From the NCBI GenBank assembly GCA_028751875.1, contig CM054162.1:7918958-7982957 (forward strand): a stretch of 64,000 nt of DNA, written 5' to 3'. Source of the DNA: Rapana venosa. Its lineage: Eukaryota > Mollusca > Gastropoda > Neogastropoda > Muricidae. The first letter of the stretch is position 1. Each line of letters opens with the position of its first letter. This document shows, one piece after another, positions 41,272-51,920 of this stretch. The notes under the pieces are model-generated. The model saw nothing but the letters and a program-made list of their open reading frames with translations, made no database searches and was not told the DNA's origin. A program made the translations under genes and the position numbers.

Positions 41272-41592
41272 GGTGGCGGGGTTATCTGCCTGGTTTTGAA
41301 CTTTTGGGATTTCCTTGTGATTTTGATGACGCGGGTTCGGTTTCCTTTTTAAGGGGGATATTTTCCCCCCGGGGTTAAACATCATGCCCGTCTCCACTCT
41401 CTCCAACCGAGAACAGCTTGCCTACACTTTTAAAAATTGTTTCAAATTTTCGGAAAAAAAGGGAGGCCAATTTTGTGTGGTGGGGAAAGGATGAAAAAAT
41501 GGCAACACTGCATACCCAGGGGAAATGGATTAGAAAAACACAAAAGTGCTTATTCCCTTATCCTCGAAATGAAAAGAAATTAAACGAATGCC
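41272..41592 (+). mobile_element. S1 SINE, degraded
   Basis: A decayed box B GGGTTCGGTTTCC lies near 41333, ATATTTTCCCCCCGGGGTTA near 41358 and GTGCTTATTCCCTTATCCTC near 41547. The order and length match a full S1 element with homopolymer errors. Confidence 0.65.
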
Positions 41593-41829
41593 TACATTTA
41601 AAACTAAAAATAGTCACGCCCTTTTTTTCCCAAAAAAAAGAAAAAGTATTCTCCCACGTCCCAAAAGGTTAAACTTCCCCCTTGTTTAATAAATTGAAAA
41701 GTGTCATTTTTTGTTAAAAAAGTTATATTTTTGGGAAAATTTTTCGATTTATGTCTATTAAGTTTTGAAACCCTTTCAACTGGCAAACGGAGATTTTTTA
41801 AAACATTAAAAATTTGTTACCCAACGATT

Positions 41830-43297
41830 TTGGTGTTTTAAAACCACAAGAAAGCTGTCTCAATGTTTTTAAGGTCCCAAAATTTTGAAGAATTATAGAA
41901 AATGCCCCAACTTTTCCCCTTTTTCTCTTAAAATACTAGAAAAAGTTTTTTTCAAACAGCTCAACAGTCCCCCTTCATTTTAATGATCTCCTTCCCCCTT
42001 TTTAATCTGCCTATCGCCCCAACCACAGCACCGAAAACCACCCTAGTCATACTTTAGATACACTTCTACTTGCTTCTGATGCAGGAAAAATCTCCCTCCT
42101 CACTCTTCTTGACTTATCTTCAGCCTTCGACACTATAGATCACTCAATTCTTCTTTCTCGCCTCCAAAATACGTTTGGTATTAATGGCACAGCCCTCACC
42201 TGGTTTACTTCAAACCTCACAGACAGATTTCAGAAAGTTATTGTAAACTAAATTAAATCAAAATCTGTCAAAATGGAATGTGGGTCCCACAGGGATCAGC
42301 CCTGGGCCCTGTTTCTTTACTCTTTTACACTGCCCCACTCTAATATAAAAAAACAACCACCATTTTTGTTTCATCATTTCTATGCCGATGACACTCAGCT
42401 TCGTGCGGGGATACTGTTGAAAACTTGCCTTCCCTCCTGACAAATATGTCCTACTGCCTTAAAGACATTCAAAACTGGATGACTCAGAACAAGTTACAAC
42501 TTAATGCCGATTAAAACCGAAGCCATGCTCAATAGGGACCCAAAATAAACTTTCCTCCATCCAAAAACATCAATAGAATTCGGCAGTGCGTCAGTTCTTT
42601 GTCCAGCTCTTGTGAAGTAAATTTGGGAGTAGTTCTTGACAACCACACTCTCTATGAAAAATTCATCACCCAGAACCCGCAGTCTTGCTTTCTATCAACT
42701 ACGGCGCAAAAAGCGCGTTCGCAAGTATCTGTCCACTGATTTCAACTTCCAAGTTCGTCACATCTCTCATTCTTTCCCCGTTTAGACTACTGTAATTCTC
42801 TTTTGGCTGGCCTAAACCCGCATCATCCAAACCACTCTCTTCAACGCATACAAAACTCTGCAGCTCGACTGGTCCTAAGAAAGAAAAAAATCTGAACACA
42901 TAACTCCTCTTCTGCGATTCTTCACTGGCTGCCAGTTCACAAAAACTGAAGTATAAGATCAATACCTCTGTTTCAAATATCCCCAAATCTGCACCATCTT
43001 ATCTTTGTAACTGTCTTCTGTTTCACTCCATCCCCTTCCCTTGTTCAGCCCCAGATGCTTTGTGCTTTCGAACACCCAGATTCAAACAAACCATGTTGGC
43101 TGTCGATCTTTTTTTTGTTTTGGTCCGTCCAGTGGAATGGGCCTCCCTCTTTCACTTCGCCAAAACCTTCACTTGTACCTTCAAATCCAGCTAAAAACAC
43201 ACTTATTTCCTACCTGACATTTTCCCCCTCATATCGTCTCTACTTTTGAACAGCATCCTTATCTCCTAAGTGTGTTCGGGGGTGTGTTGTGTGTGTG

Positions 43298-43353
<56 letters not shown>

Positions 43354-43481
43354 ATACACGTGCATAAATTTGAAATATGTTCTTTATTATATTTGAGGAA
43401 AGTTGCATGCGCGTAAATGATTTGAGTGCAAGCATTTTCATTTGTTTGTTTTACAAGATTCGGCGCTATATAAATTCCATA

Positions 43482-43523
<42 letters not shown>
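41830..43523 (+). mobile_element. L2-like LINE, third copy, 5' truncated
   Basis: The RT region is visible from TTTTGAAGAATTATAGAAAA near 41882. It continues through a segment encoding SAFDTIDHS near 42125, TGGTTTACTTC near 42200 and the ATGCCGATGACACTCAG stretch near 42381 that encodes YADD. The 3' part has CTGCAGCTCGACTGGTCC near 42857 and a GT repeat at 43264-43350. The end CGGCGCTATATAAATTCC at 43460 runs into ATT repeats to 43523. Frameshifts interrupt the frame in both low- and better-quality parts. Confidence 0.83.
43264..43350. repeat. (GT)n microsatellite inside LINE 3' region
   Basis: About 85 bases of GT repeat. It is the same position in the LINE 3' region as the CGCA/CA repeat at 3899-3952 of the first copy. 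Confidence 0.95.
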
Positions 43524-43599
43524 GGTAGATGTTTTAAGCTGGCAGCGTTACATTTTTAACATGGATGAAATAAAAGACATAAAAAGTAGAAAGTAGAAA

Positions 43600-43978
43600 G
43601 AATGATGCAAACCTTTCGCGAATTTCTTGGTATCTGATAGAGAGATTACATCACTAACGAGGAAATGAAAACCAGAATTTAAAACGCCATCCGACCATAT
43701 GAAGAGCTCCTGACTTCAGTGAAAAAAAGTAAACTAAAGTGGTTAGGGCATGTCACACGAACATCTGGACTGGCCAAGACTGTCCTACAGGGAACAGTAC
43801 AAGGAGGGAGACGAAGAAGAGGCAGACAGAGAAAACGATGGGAAGACAACATCAATGAGTAGACTGGTCTTGAGTGGAATGAATTGTTACGGAAAGCAGA
43901 GGACCGCGGGGAGTGGAGGAAGCTGGTTGCAAAATCTTCATTGGTGCCCCCCACGGTCCACGGGATTGCAGGGTAGGT
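43600..43978 (+). pseudogene. C-terminal fragment of a non-LTR retrotransposon polyprotein
   Basis: In frame pieces: FREFLGI near 43616, PYEELLTSVKKSKLKWLGHV near 43697, KTVLQGTVQGGRRRGRQRKR near 43783, then WEDNINE, a stop, TGLEWNELLRKAEDRGEW and KLVAKSSLVPP. At least three in-frame stops are present. It is the longest of the fragments of this family in the window and directly follows the L2-like tail. Confidence 0.78.
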
Positions 43979-45180
43979 GAATGTGAAGAAAGCTTGAAAT
44001 CAAACAGTTGGTTGTCCCCTGTATATCTTTAAAGCTACAAGTATCGAAGGCTTCATGTTTTGGATTGTCAGTTAAATAGTATGTACATTCTCTTTAGTTA
44101 CTAACCTAGGCTACAGTCCCGAGTTTCATCTGTAGTGAGAGTTTTACGTATGCAACGGTCTTGCCTGCCGTGAAGGTCGCTGCATTCCAGTTTAGCGGAT
44201 ATAGTATGTGTAAATAATCTGAACAAAGCAAAAGTTTAGTGTAGACAGTTATGTTTACGCATAAAGGTTGGATTCCGGGTCATGTAGTATCTTCTATAGA
44301 GTGTGGTGCAGGAAAAATGTGTGCTGGTTTTCACAGATCATTTTAAAGTATGAAGAAAATGAACCTTGTACTTGTTTGGGGGGTTGAGGCCATAGATTAA
44401 CACCGGGTAGTGATTAGAAAGAGGGCAATGATCATCAACTGAGGATTGCTTGTGTTCCTACAGTGTCGACCCCAGTGTTGCGGTGAGGCAGCTAGCAGAC
44501 GACAGAGGACTGAGGGGGTACAGTATGTGCTGAAAAATGAACAAGTTTAAACCTACCAAATTTGTTTACATTCTCCCGTGTTTTGAGTCTGGGGCTAGTC
44601 TTTTACAATACGCGGTTTTTATTTCCGTGGATGCCTCAGTATGTGTAGTGCGAATGCAAGAGTGAGATATGAAAATCGGAGGAAACCTGCCAAAAGCTAA
44701 CCGTGATGAGTAACCTAGTGCCACTTGACTGTGCTAAGAGTGGTAACATTCGTAAACCTTTAAAGCCATCTTTTTAAACTTTGAAATCTGTTGTTCTGGA
44801 TATTTCCTCAATCAATTTGCTTCAAGATCCAGCGCTTGGTCCATATATATTGAGTGTGACCAATTGTAGGTGAATATAATTATGTCATATTGCTTATATC
44901 CTGAAGTGAAGTGAATTGTGATGTAACCATGAAGTCTTTGCTTCTGGAGCATTGAGATGTCCAGGATATTAGGCACCAGCATTTTACTGCACACTCCCTG
45001 AAGATCCTTTTTCGTGATGTTCCACTGGACAACATTCTTAACTTCTTGAGAGAATCAGACTCTTCCCGGTCAGATATGTAAATATTCATGTATGTAAATA
45101 TGTCATAGTTAGTCATTAGAAACAAGGTTGAGGTTGGTTTTAAGGAATCTGGTTTTGGTTTCATTTAACTTTATGTCGTT
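43979..45180. other. Unassigned sequence of good quality
   Basis: About 1.2 kb without tandem repeats, SINE boxes or a long frame. Frames on the minus strand at 44812-45164 have no recognised motif. This is the longest clean stretch in the window for which I can offer no repeat origin. It ends at the TTC tract. Confidence 0.5.
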
Positions 45181-45185
45181 TCTTC

Positions 45186-45217
<32 letters not shown>

Positions 45218-45440
45218 CTTCTTCTTCTTCTTCTTTCTTCTTCTTCTTCTTTCTTCTTCTCCTCCTCCTCCTCCTCCTCCATCTTCCTTTCTCCTCTCCT
45301 CCCCTCCTCCTCCTCCTCCTCCATCCTCCTCCTTCCTTCTTCTCTTCTTTCTTCTCCTTCTTCTTCTTCTTCTTCTTCTTCTTCTTCTTCTTCTTCTTCT
45401 TCTTCTTCTTCTTCTTCTTCTTCTTCTTTTTCTTCTTCGT
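45181..45440. repeat. (TTC)n/(CTC)n tract, tail of R1 on the minus strand
   Basis: TTC repeats with a CTC-rich middle (45260-45335). It ends TTCTTCGTCG and abuts the terminal motif of R1 at 45441. This tract lacks the GCAATT interruptions seen in the others. Confidence 0.95.
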
Positions 45441-45640
45441 CGAACGCTCAGACAGCAACTATTGTCTGTTATATGAGCGAAAATGCGTCAAGAAGGTAAA
45501 AACATAGACAAGGAGGAGGCGACAGGAAGAAAAGAAACAAGGCAGAAAGAAAGAGAGTGATAGAAAAGAGGAAATTTCTAGCACAGAATGTAGGGATGCT
45601 ATTGATACTGACAGGCCCCCAGAATCTTCACGGGGGAAGA
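45441..45640 (-). mobile_element. R1 retroposon copy with internal deletion, block C
   Basis: The plus strand starts CGAACGCTCAGACAGCAACT and ATGAGCGAAAATGCGTCAAG. It then jumps to AAAACATAGACAAGGAGGAG, skipping about 120 bases that full copies have. It ends near AGAATCTTCACGGGGGAAG. The same deletion is present at 49738-49926, which supports duplication of the block rather than separate insertion. Confidence 0.85.
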
Positions 45641-45645
45641 CCCAG

Positions 45646-45930
45646 TTCAAAAGGATTATGTTTTTCTCTTGGATTAATATCACTGCCGACTTCACTTCCT
45701 CAAAAGTCCTTCGCTTAAGACTATAAACCGACTTCTCGAGAACGCACACATAACATCTTGCGCACGCGTTAAAACCTGTTCTACATCTCAGATGTGTAGT
45801 AGGCCGTTGTGTGGAACAGATGACAGAATTGACCAAACTGTAAGAACACGAGGGCTGGATGTAGACCAAAAATAAAAGAGTATATGAGTGCCGATTCCAT
45901 TCTCCTCGAAATAAGATAAAAGTGATCAAT
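45646..45930 (+). mobile_element. S1-like SINE body without head, block C
   Basis: ATTAATATCACTGCCGACTT, AGTCCTTCGCTTAAGACTAT, AACGCACACATAACATCTTG and ATTCCATTCTCCTCGAAATA follow the S1 body in order. The tRNA head is replaced by the R1 end. Counterpart of 49931-50225. Confidence 0.72.
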
Positions 45931-46244
45931 AATGGAAATAAATAATAATAATATACTGTCTTTTTACTGAAGAGACATTGACGGATAGAAGAAGACAAAA
46001 ACAAAACAGGAATAAAAATGTCGTTGACTTAGAAACCTATTTCTCTTTTCAGGCGGTAGGAGCAAAATAAAACACACAAAAGAATATGAAAAACAGGAGC
46101 CAGTGGCAATTATGGAGGAATTGTCCTACTGAAGTGATGCCGTTCCACATCTCCGGACAAGTCGTTTAGCTCAGGAGTTAGTGTTGCTCTGCTCTGTTCC
46201 CTCTTTGCCGTTTGTCTATAGGTAGGGGAGTGTTATGTCTGTCT
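45931..46244. repeat. Duplicated non-coding segment, block C
   Basis: It aligns with 50226-50546, for example CAGGCGGTAGGAGCAAAATA, GCCAGTGGCAATTATGGAGG and GTGTTATGTCTGTCTC in both. Both copies are in fairly clean sequence. Confidence 0.8.
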
Positions 46245-46266
46245 CCCAGAGGGAGAGAGAGAGAGG

Positions 46267-46316
<50 letters not shown>

Positions 46317-46800
46317 GGGGAGAGGGAGAGAGAGAGAAATAGAGAAGGAGGAAGAGGGGAGGGGGAAGGGAGGATGAAAGGGGGTGGAGAGAGGGGGGGA
46401 GAGAAGGGAGAGAGAGAGAGAGAGACAGGAAGAGACGGGGTGGGGGGAGAAAAGAGAGAGAGGGGAAGAGAGAGGGGAAGAGAGAGAGAGAGAGAGAGAG
46501 AGACATAAGGGGAAGAAAGAAGAGAGAGAGAGAGAGAGAGAGGAGAGGGAGAAAGGGACAGTAGACAGATGAAGAGATAGAGACAGACAGACGGACAGAC
46601 AGAAAAAAAAGAGACAAAGAGACAAGAGAGAGACAGAGAGAGACGAAGGAAGAGAGCAAAGGGAAAGGGAGTTAGAAAGGGGAAATGTCTGTCAAAGAAG
46701 AGAAAAGAGACGACGAAGAGACAGAGCAGACAGAGAAAAGGACAAGACAGAGAGATGATAGACGGACAGACAGAGAGCAGATGGACAACAGACAAGGAAG
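46245..46800. repeat. GA-rich and GACA tract, block C
   Basis: GA repeats pass into GACA-containing repeat near 46580-46770. Ser/Leu-rich minus-strand frames are translations. Confidence 0.95.
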
Positions 46801-47079
46801 GGTCTGTCAAGAACCAAATCAGCATTGAAATGTCTTAATTGTTCATTTTTTTTTCAACTTTTTACACCTCCTTAAGAAGTGTTTGTGGAAAAAAAAATTT
46901 TGGGCCTATAAACATTTTCTCCCGAAATTCATACAAAAATATCTTTCAAATAGTCAGCATGTTTCGCTGTTTAAAAAAAAAAAATTTAAAAACGTGATAG
47001 CTGTTGCCAGGGAAATCATGGTTTATCTTTTTTTATTATAATTATGATGATGAGGGGAATCTGATAACCCCCATCTTTG
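46801..47079. repeat. Duplicated non-coding segment, block C (low quality)
   Basis: It starts GGTCTGTCAAGAACCAAATC and aligns with 3010-3310 and 51157-51460. Errors begin near 46850. Confidence 0.75.
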
Positions 47080-47270
47080 TACATTTATCATCACCCCCAC
47101 CCCCCAACCCCCACCCCACCACCCCCAAATCACCACACCACCACCACCACCCCCCCACCACCACCCAACCACCACCATCATCATCATCTTTCATCATCAT
47201 CATCATCCATCATCATCATCATCATCTCATCTCATCTCATCATTTCTCATCACATCCCCCCCGTGGGACC
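47080..47270. repeat. CAC/CAT tract, block C
   Basis: CAC repeats with CCC runs, then CAT repeats. It is shorter than the block A tract. Confidence 0.93.
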
Positions 47271-47548
47271 CGGAGATCTTTTGACTTTAAAAGCATCCCG
47301 CCTTCTGGAAGTTCTATGCTATAAAAACCCCCTTTTCTATCCCCGTGTTTCTTTTTGCCCGGTCCCTTTTTTTCCTGTTCTTCCTTCTTGTCTATTTTCT
47401 GCCTTCTTGGTCCCCCCCCCCCCACCAAAAAATATTAACAATTCCTCCAGCTCGAAATCGGATGGTGGGCCCGATTTGTGAGGGCCCTTTACGGAGCAAA
47501 ACGAATTTTCGATAATGTGACAGCAATAGTGACTGTTGAGCGTTCGTT
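47271..47548 (+). mobile_element. R1 retroposon copy, block C (low quality)
   Basis: AAGCATCCCGCCTTCTGGAA near 47291, CTGCCTTCTTGGTCC near 47399 and TTGAGCGTTCG near 47537 match R1 in sense orientation. A GAA tract follows. Confidence 0.75.
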
Positions 47549-47922
47549 TTAGGGAAAGATTTGCAAAGAAAAAGAAAATGAATGCGAAGAAAGAAATTGC
47601 GAAGAAAAAGATTTCAAAGTAGAAAAAAAAGAAAAAAAAAGGAGAAGAGGAAAAAAAGAAGAAGAAAAGAAGAAAGAAAAAATTTTCAAAATTGCGAAAA
47701 AAAGAAAAGAAGAAGAAAAAAGAAGAAGAAGAAAAAGGAAAAAAGAGAAGAAAATGCGAAGAAGAAGTTGCGAAGAAAAAAAGAAGAAGAAGAAGAATTG
47801 CAAAGAAGAAGAATTTCAAGAAGAAAAAAAAAAAGAATTTCGAAGAAAATTGCGAAGAAGAAGAAGAAGAAGAAGAAAAGAAGAAGAAGAAAAAAAAGAA
47901 GAAGAAAAGAAGAAAAGAAGAA

Positions 47923-47996
<74 letters not shown>

Positions 47997-48225
47997 AAAA
48001 AGGGAAAAAAAGAAAAAAGGAAGAAGAAGGAAGAAAAAAAGAAAGAAGAAGAAAAAAAGAAGAAGAAGAAAAAAGAAAAAAGAAAAAAAGAAGAAGAAGA
48101 AAAAAGAAGAAGAAAAGAAGAAAAAAGAAAATGAAAGGATTTGAAGAAAGGACAAGAAAAAAAAGAAAAGAACAAGAAGAAAAAAAAAAAAAAAAAAAAA
48201 GAAAAAAATTTTTTTAAAAACTGCA
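47549..48225. repeat. GAA/AAGA tract containing a 73-base G run
   Basis: GAA repeats with many extra A bases. Interruptions include AATTGCGAAGAA near 47605, GAATTGCAAAG near 47796 and AAATTGCGAAGAA near 47848. A pure run of 73 G lies at 47923-47995. Gly- and Pro-rich frames are translations of it. Confidence 0.93.
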
Positions 48226-48446
48226 AGAAAAGAAATGGGCCAAAAAAAACATTTTCCTTCATTTTTTAAATGCAAGAATATTCTTGTCAAAAAAAATTTT
48301 GTTCCCTTTTTTTTTTTTTTATAACTAACGGTTTTTTTTCCATTCCCCTCCTGAAAACCTCTTTTTTTTCAATTCCCCTCTGGTGTACTGCCTTGCACCC
48401 TCAGTTCAAAGGGAAGGGCAAGGCAGAAGTGGATGGTTTTTGTTTA
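48226..48446. repeat. Duplicated non-coding segment, block C (low quality)
   Basis: It aligns loosely with 52200-52458 in block D. GTACTGCCTTGCACCCTCAG near 48385 is the clearest anchor. Confidence 0.6.
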
Positions 48447-48904
48447 AAACAGCATAAACAGAGAGTAAAAAACTATGATTTTCTGATAATACAGTAAACA
48501 GAGAGTAAAAAAACTATGGTTTTTTGATAATACAGCTAACAAGAGTAAAAGACTAGGTTTTTCTATAATAAACATAAACAAGGGGTAAAGACTTGGTTTT
48601 TGATAAACAGCATAAACAGAGAGGAAAGACCAGGGTTTTCTTAATATAGCATAAAAGAGAGTAAAAAACTGCGGTTTTTGATTTTTTACAGCTAAACAGA
48701 GAATAAAAAATACGGTTTTCTGTAAAAAGATAATAGATAATTTAAAAACTCGGTTTTCTGATAATAAACTAAACAGAGAAAAAAGCTAGGTTTTCTGAAA
48801 AATACAGCATAAACAGAGAGTAAAAGACCGATTTTCTGATCTATGCATAAAAAGTGTAAAAGACTACGGTTTTCGTAAAACAGCATAAACAAAAGTAAAA
48901 GACA
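48447..48904. repeat. 42-bp satellite array, block C
   Basis: About 11 units with ACAGCATAAACAGAGAG and a TTTTCTGATAAT-type segment. Shorter than the arrays in blocks A and D. Confidence 0.9.
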
Positions 48905-49300
48905 AGGGGGGCCCAAACTGACCATTTGGGGGCGCCCGTCCCGGGAGGGGCATCCTGTTGATTAAAGCCATGCACTTGGTTCAGGATTTATGGCTCAGGT
49001 TCCCGCCCTACCGGAGGCCTGTTCAAGGGGGGTTTTTGTCCCCTGGGTTTAAAATCAGTGCTACTCCCCCGTACGAAAGTACTTTGGAGAGACTATTTAA
49101 CCCCTTGTCCCGGGGTAAACGCTCTTTTGAACAAACTTTTTTTCGTAAGCACGTTAAAATTTTCCCCCCTTTTGGGAAATATAGGCTGTTTGTGCGGGGG
49201 AAGGGTGGCAAAATTGACAAAAGTGTTCGCACAAAGGGGGTTTGGATTCAAAGAGGGGACACAAGTGCTTATTAGTTTTCTTCAAAAAAAAAGAAGCTTC
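48905..49300 (+). mobile_element. S1-like SINE body, degraded, block C
   Basis: GTTCAAGGGGGGTTTTTGTC near 49020 and ATAGGCTGTTTGTG near 49181 lead to a decayed 3' end at GCTTATTAGTTTTCTTC near 49266. Counterpart of 53573-53990. Confidence 0.6.
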
Positions 49301-49318
49301 TCACACACACACACACTT

Positions 49319-49350
<32 letters not shown>

Positions 49351-49735
49351 TCTCTCTCTTTTCTCTCTTCTCCTCTTCGGGAGAGACAGTAAAACAGTTT
49401 GGGGTGTATTTTGCTGTTTTTGTGTTGCAGCTCCACTCTTATGACATCCCGTCGCCAGACAAAAAAAAATATTCTGATTCGACTCTCCGCACCCCTTAAC
49501 GCAAACCCGGTAAAGGGATGTATAGTAAGTTAAAATATTATAGTAGAGAATAGTAAGTATGTGTTTCCTTTACCAAGACCGACCTTTACTGGGGAACTAT
49601 TTTCCAACCCTTTTTGCCCCCCTTTCCTCATTATATCATAGGACGGTGACGTGACGGTGTCTATTTCATTTTAAAACAAACACACGTGATATTCATGGCC
49701 TCAGCTGGAGTTTTGCGCGCATACGTTTTCTTGCA
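49301..49735. repeat. CT tract and duplicated segment, end of block C
   Basis: CA then CT repeats to about 49380 are followed by sequence matching 54100-54450. GATATTCATGGCCTCAGCTG near 49688 is the best anchor. It stops abruptly at about 49735, where block D begins. Confidence 0.78.
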
Positions 49736-49737
49736 AA

Positions 49738-49926
49738 ACGCTCAGACAGCAATATTGTCTTTATTGAGCGAAAATGCGTCAGAGGTAAAAACATAGCAAG
49801 GAGGAGGCGACAGGAGGAAAAGAAACAGGCTGAAAGAAAGAGTGTGATAGAAAAGGAGGAAATTTCTAGCACAGAATGTAGCGATGCTATAGATACTGAC
49901 AGGCCCCAGAATCTTCACGGGGGGGA
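49738..49926 (-). mobile_element. R1 retroposon copy with internal deletion, block D start
   Basis: ACGCTCAGACAGCAATATTG and GAGCGAAAATGCGTC are joined to AAAACATAGCAAGGAGGAGG with the same 120-base deletion as at 45441-45640. It lacks the TTC tract that precedes the block C copy: block C sequence abuts it directly. Confidence 0.82.
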
Positions 49927-49930
49927 AAGA

Positions 49931-50225
49931 CCCAGTTTCAAAGGGATTAGTTTTTTCTCATGGATTAATATAAACTGCGACTTCACTTCCCCAATAGTCC
50001 ACGCTTAAGACTATAAACCGACCTTCTCGAGAAAGCACTACATAACATATATGCGCACGCGTTAAAACCTGTTCTACATTCAGGAAGAGTAGTAGGCCGT
50101 TGTGTGGAACAGATGACAGAATTGAGAAAACTGTTAGAACACGAGGCTGGGATGTAGACAAAAAAAAAGGAGTATATGAGTGCGATTCCATTCTCCTCCG
50201 AACATTAGATAAAAAGTGATCAATA
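49931..50225 (+). mobile_element. S1-like SINE body without head, block D
   Basis: ATTAATATAAACTGCGACTT, ACTATAAACCGACCTTCTCG and CGATTCCATTCTCCTCCGAA match 45646-45930. Confidence 0.72.
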
Positions 50226-50546
50226 ATGGAAATAAATAATAATAATAAACACTGTATTTTATATGAAGAGACATAGACGGATAAAAGAAGGACAAAAACA
50301 ATACAGGAATAAAAACGTCTTAGACTTAGAAACTATTTCCATTTTCAGGCGGTAGGAACAAAAACAAAACACACAAAAGAATATGAAAAACGGTGCCAGT
50401 GGCAATTATGGAGGGAATTGTCCTACTGTAGGATGCAGTTCCACATCTCGGACAAGTCGTTCAGCTCAGGAGATAGTGTTGTCTGCTCTGTTCCCTCTCT
50501 TTTCGCTCGTTTGTCTATAGGAGGGGAGTGTTATGTCTGTCTCACT
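50226..50546. repeat. Duplicated non-coding segment, block D
   Basis: Matches 45931-46244 throughout. No gene. Confidence 0.8.
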
Positions 50547-51155
50547 GAGAGAGAGAGGGAGAAGGAGAGAGGAGAGAGAGTGTGGGGGGAGAGAGAGAGA
50601 GAGAAAGAGAGAGGAGAAAGAGAGGGGGCGAGGAGAGGAGAGAGGCGGTGTGTGGAGAGAGAGAGGGGGGAGAGGAAGGGAGAGAATATGTTAAGAGAGA
50701 CAGGAGAGACGGGGTGTGGGAGAGAAAGAGAGAGAGAGAGAGAGAGACCGAGGACAGATGAGAGGAGAGATGGGAGAGAGAGAGAGGAGAGAGGACCTAG
50801 AGAGAGACGAAAGAGAGAGTGAGAGAGAGACGAGAGCCGAAGTAGAGACGGTGAGACGAGAGAGGAGAGAGAGAGAGAGAGGACGGGACAGATACGACAT
50901 ATATATTATAGAGATAGAGAAGACAGACAGACAGACAGACAGAAGGATAAATGATGACCAAAGAGGAACAGAGGAGACAGAGGAGACGAAGAAGAGAAGC
51001 GACAGGAAGAGGGAGAGTGAGAGAGAGTTGTTGTCTAAGAGAGAGAGAGATGCATACAGACAGAGAAGAGACAGAGACAGACAGAGAGAGAGACAGAGAC
51101 AGAGAGATAGATAGACGAGACAGACAGAGAGACAGATGGACAGACAGACAGAGTA
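50547..51155. repeat. GA-rich and GACA tract, block D
   Basis: GA repeats with GACGAG variants, ending in GACA repeats and CAGACAGACAGAG near 51143. Arg/Glu-rich plus-strand frames are translations. Confidence 0.95.
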
Positions 51156-51475
51156 TGGGTCTGTCAATGTATACGCAAATCAGCATTGAAATCGTCTTAA
51201 TTGTTCATTTTTTGTTTACAAACATTTTCACACCTCCATTACAGAAGTGTTTGTGGAGAAAAAAACTTGGGCTCTCTAAACATTTTGCTGCAGAAATTCA
51301 TACAAAAATATCATTCAAATATTCAGCATAGTTGTCGCTGTTTTGGAAAAAATTGAACGTGATAGCTGTTGCCACGGAAATCTATGACGTTTATCATTTT
51401 TTCATTATAATTATGATGATGACGATGGAGATGATGATAATCCTCATCTTTGTTACTATTATCATCATCACCCAT
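51156..51475. repeat. Duplicated non-coding segment, block D
   Basis: It starts GGGTCTGTCAATGTATACGC and contains GGAAATCTATGACGTTTATC, the latter identical to block A. Cleanest of the three copies. Confidence 0.82.
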
Positions 51476-51528
51476 CACCACCCACCACCACCACCTTCTT
51501 CCACCACCACCACCACCACCACCACCAT

Positions 51529-51592
<64 letters not shown>

Positions 51593-51595
51593 GCC
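51476..51595. repeat. CAC/CAT tract, block D
   Basis: CAC then CAT repeats, about 120 bases. Confidence 0.96.
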
Positions 51596-51920
51596 CCTGT
51601 GGGTATGCCGGGGACAATTTTGTACATTAATAGCATCCCCGCCTTCTGGAAACTCTATGCTATAAACTCCCTCTTTTCTATCCCTGTCTTCATTTCTGCC
51701 TGGTCCCTTTTCTTCCTGTCACCTCTTTCTTGTCTATTTTCTGCCTACTTGGTCCATTCCCCTGCCTTTCTCCCCTCCCCCCACCAAAAAATACTTACAA
51801 TTCTCCCTCAGCTCGAAATCGGATGCGCTGGGCCTGATTTGTGAGGCACTTGACGGCAGCACAACGCATTGTCGCTCATGTGACAGACAGCAATAGTGAC
51901 TGTCTGAGCGTTCGATGAGG
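51596..51920 (+). mobile_element. R1 retroposon copy, full length, block D
   Basis: TAATAGCATCCCCGCCTTCT at 51629, CTCGAAATCGGATGCGCTGG near 51810 and CTGAGCGTTCGATGAGG ending at 51920. In good sequence, with a GAA tail following. It is probably the best full-length reference for R1. Confidence 0.88.
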
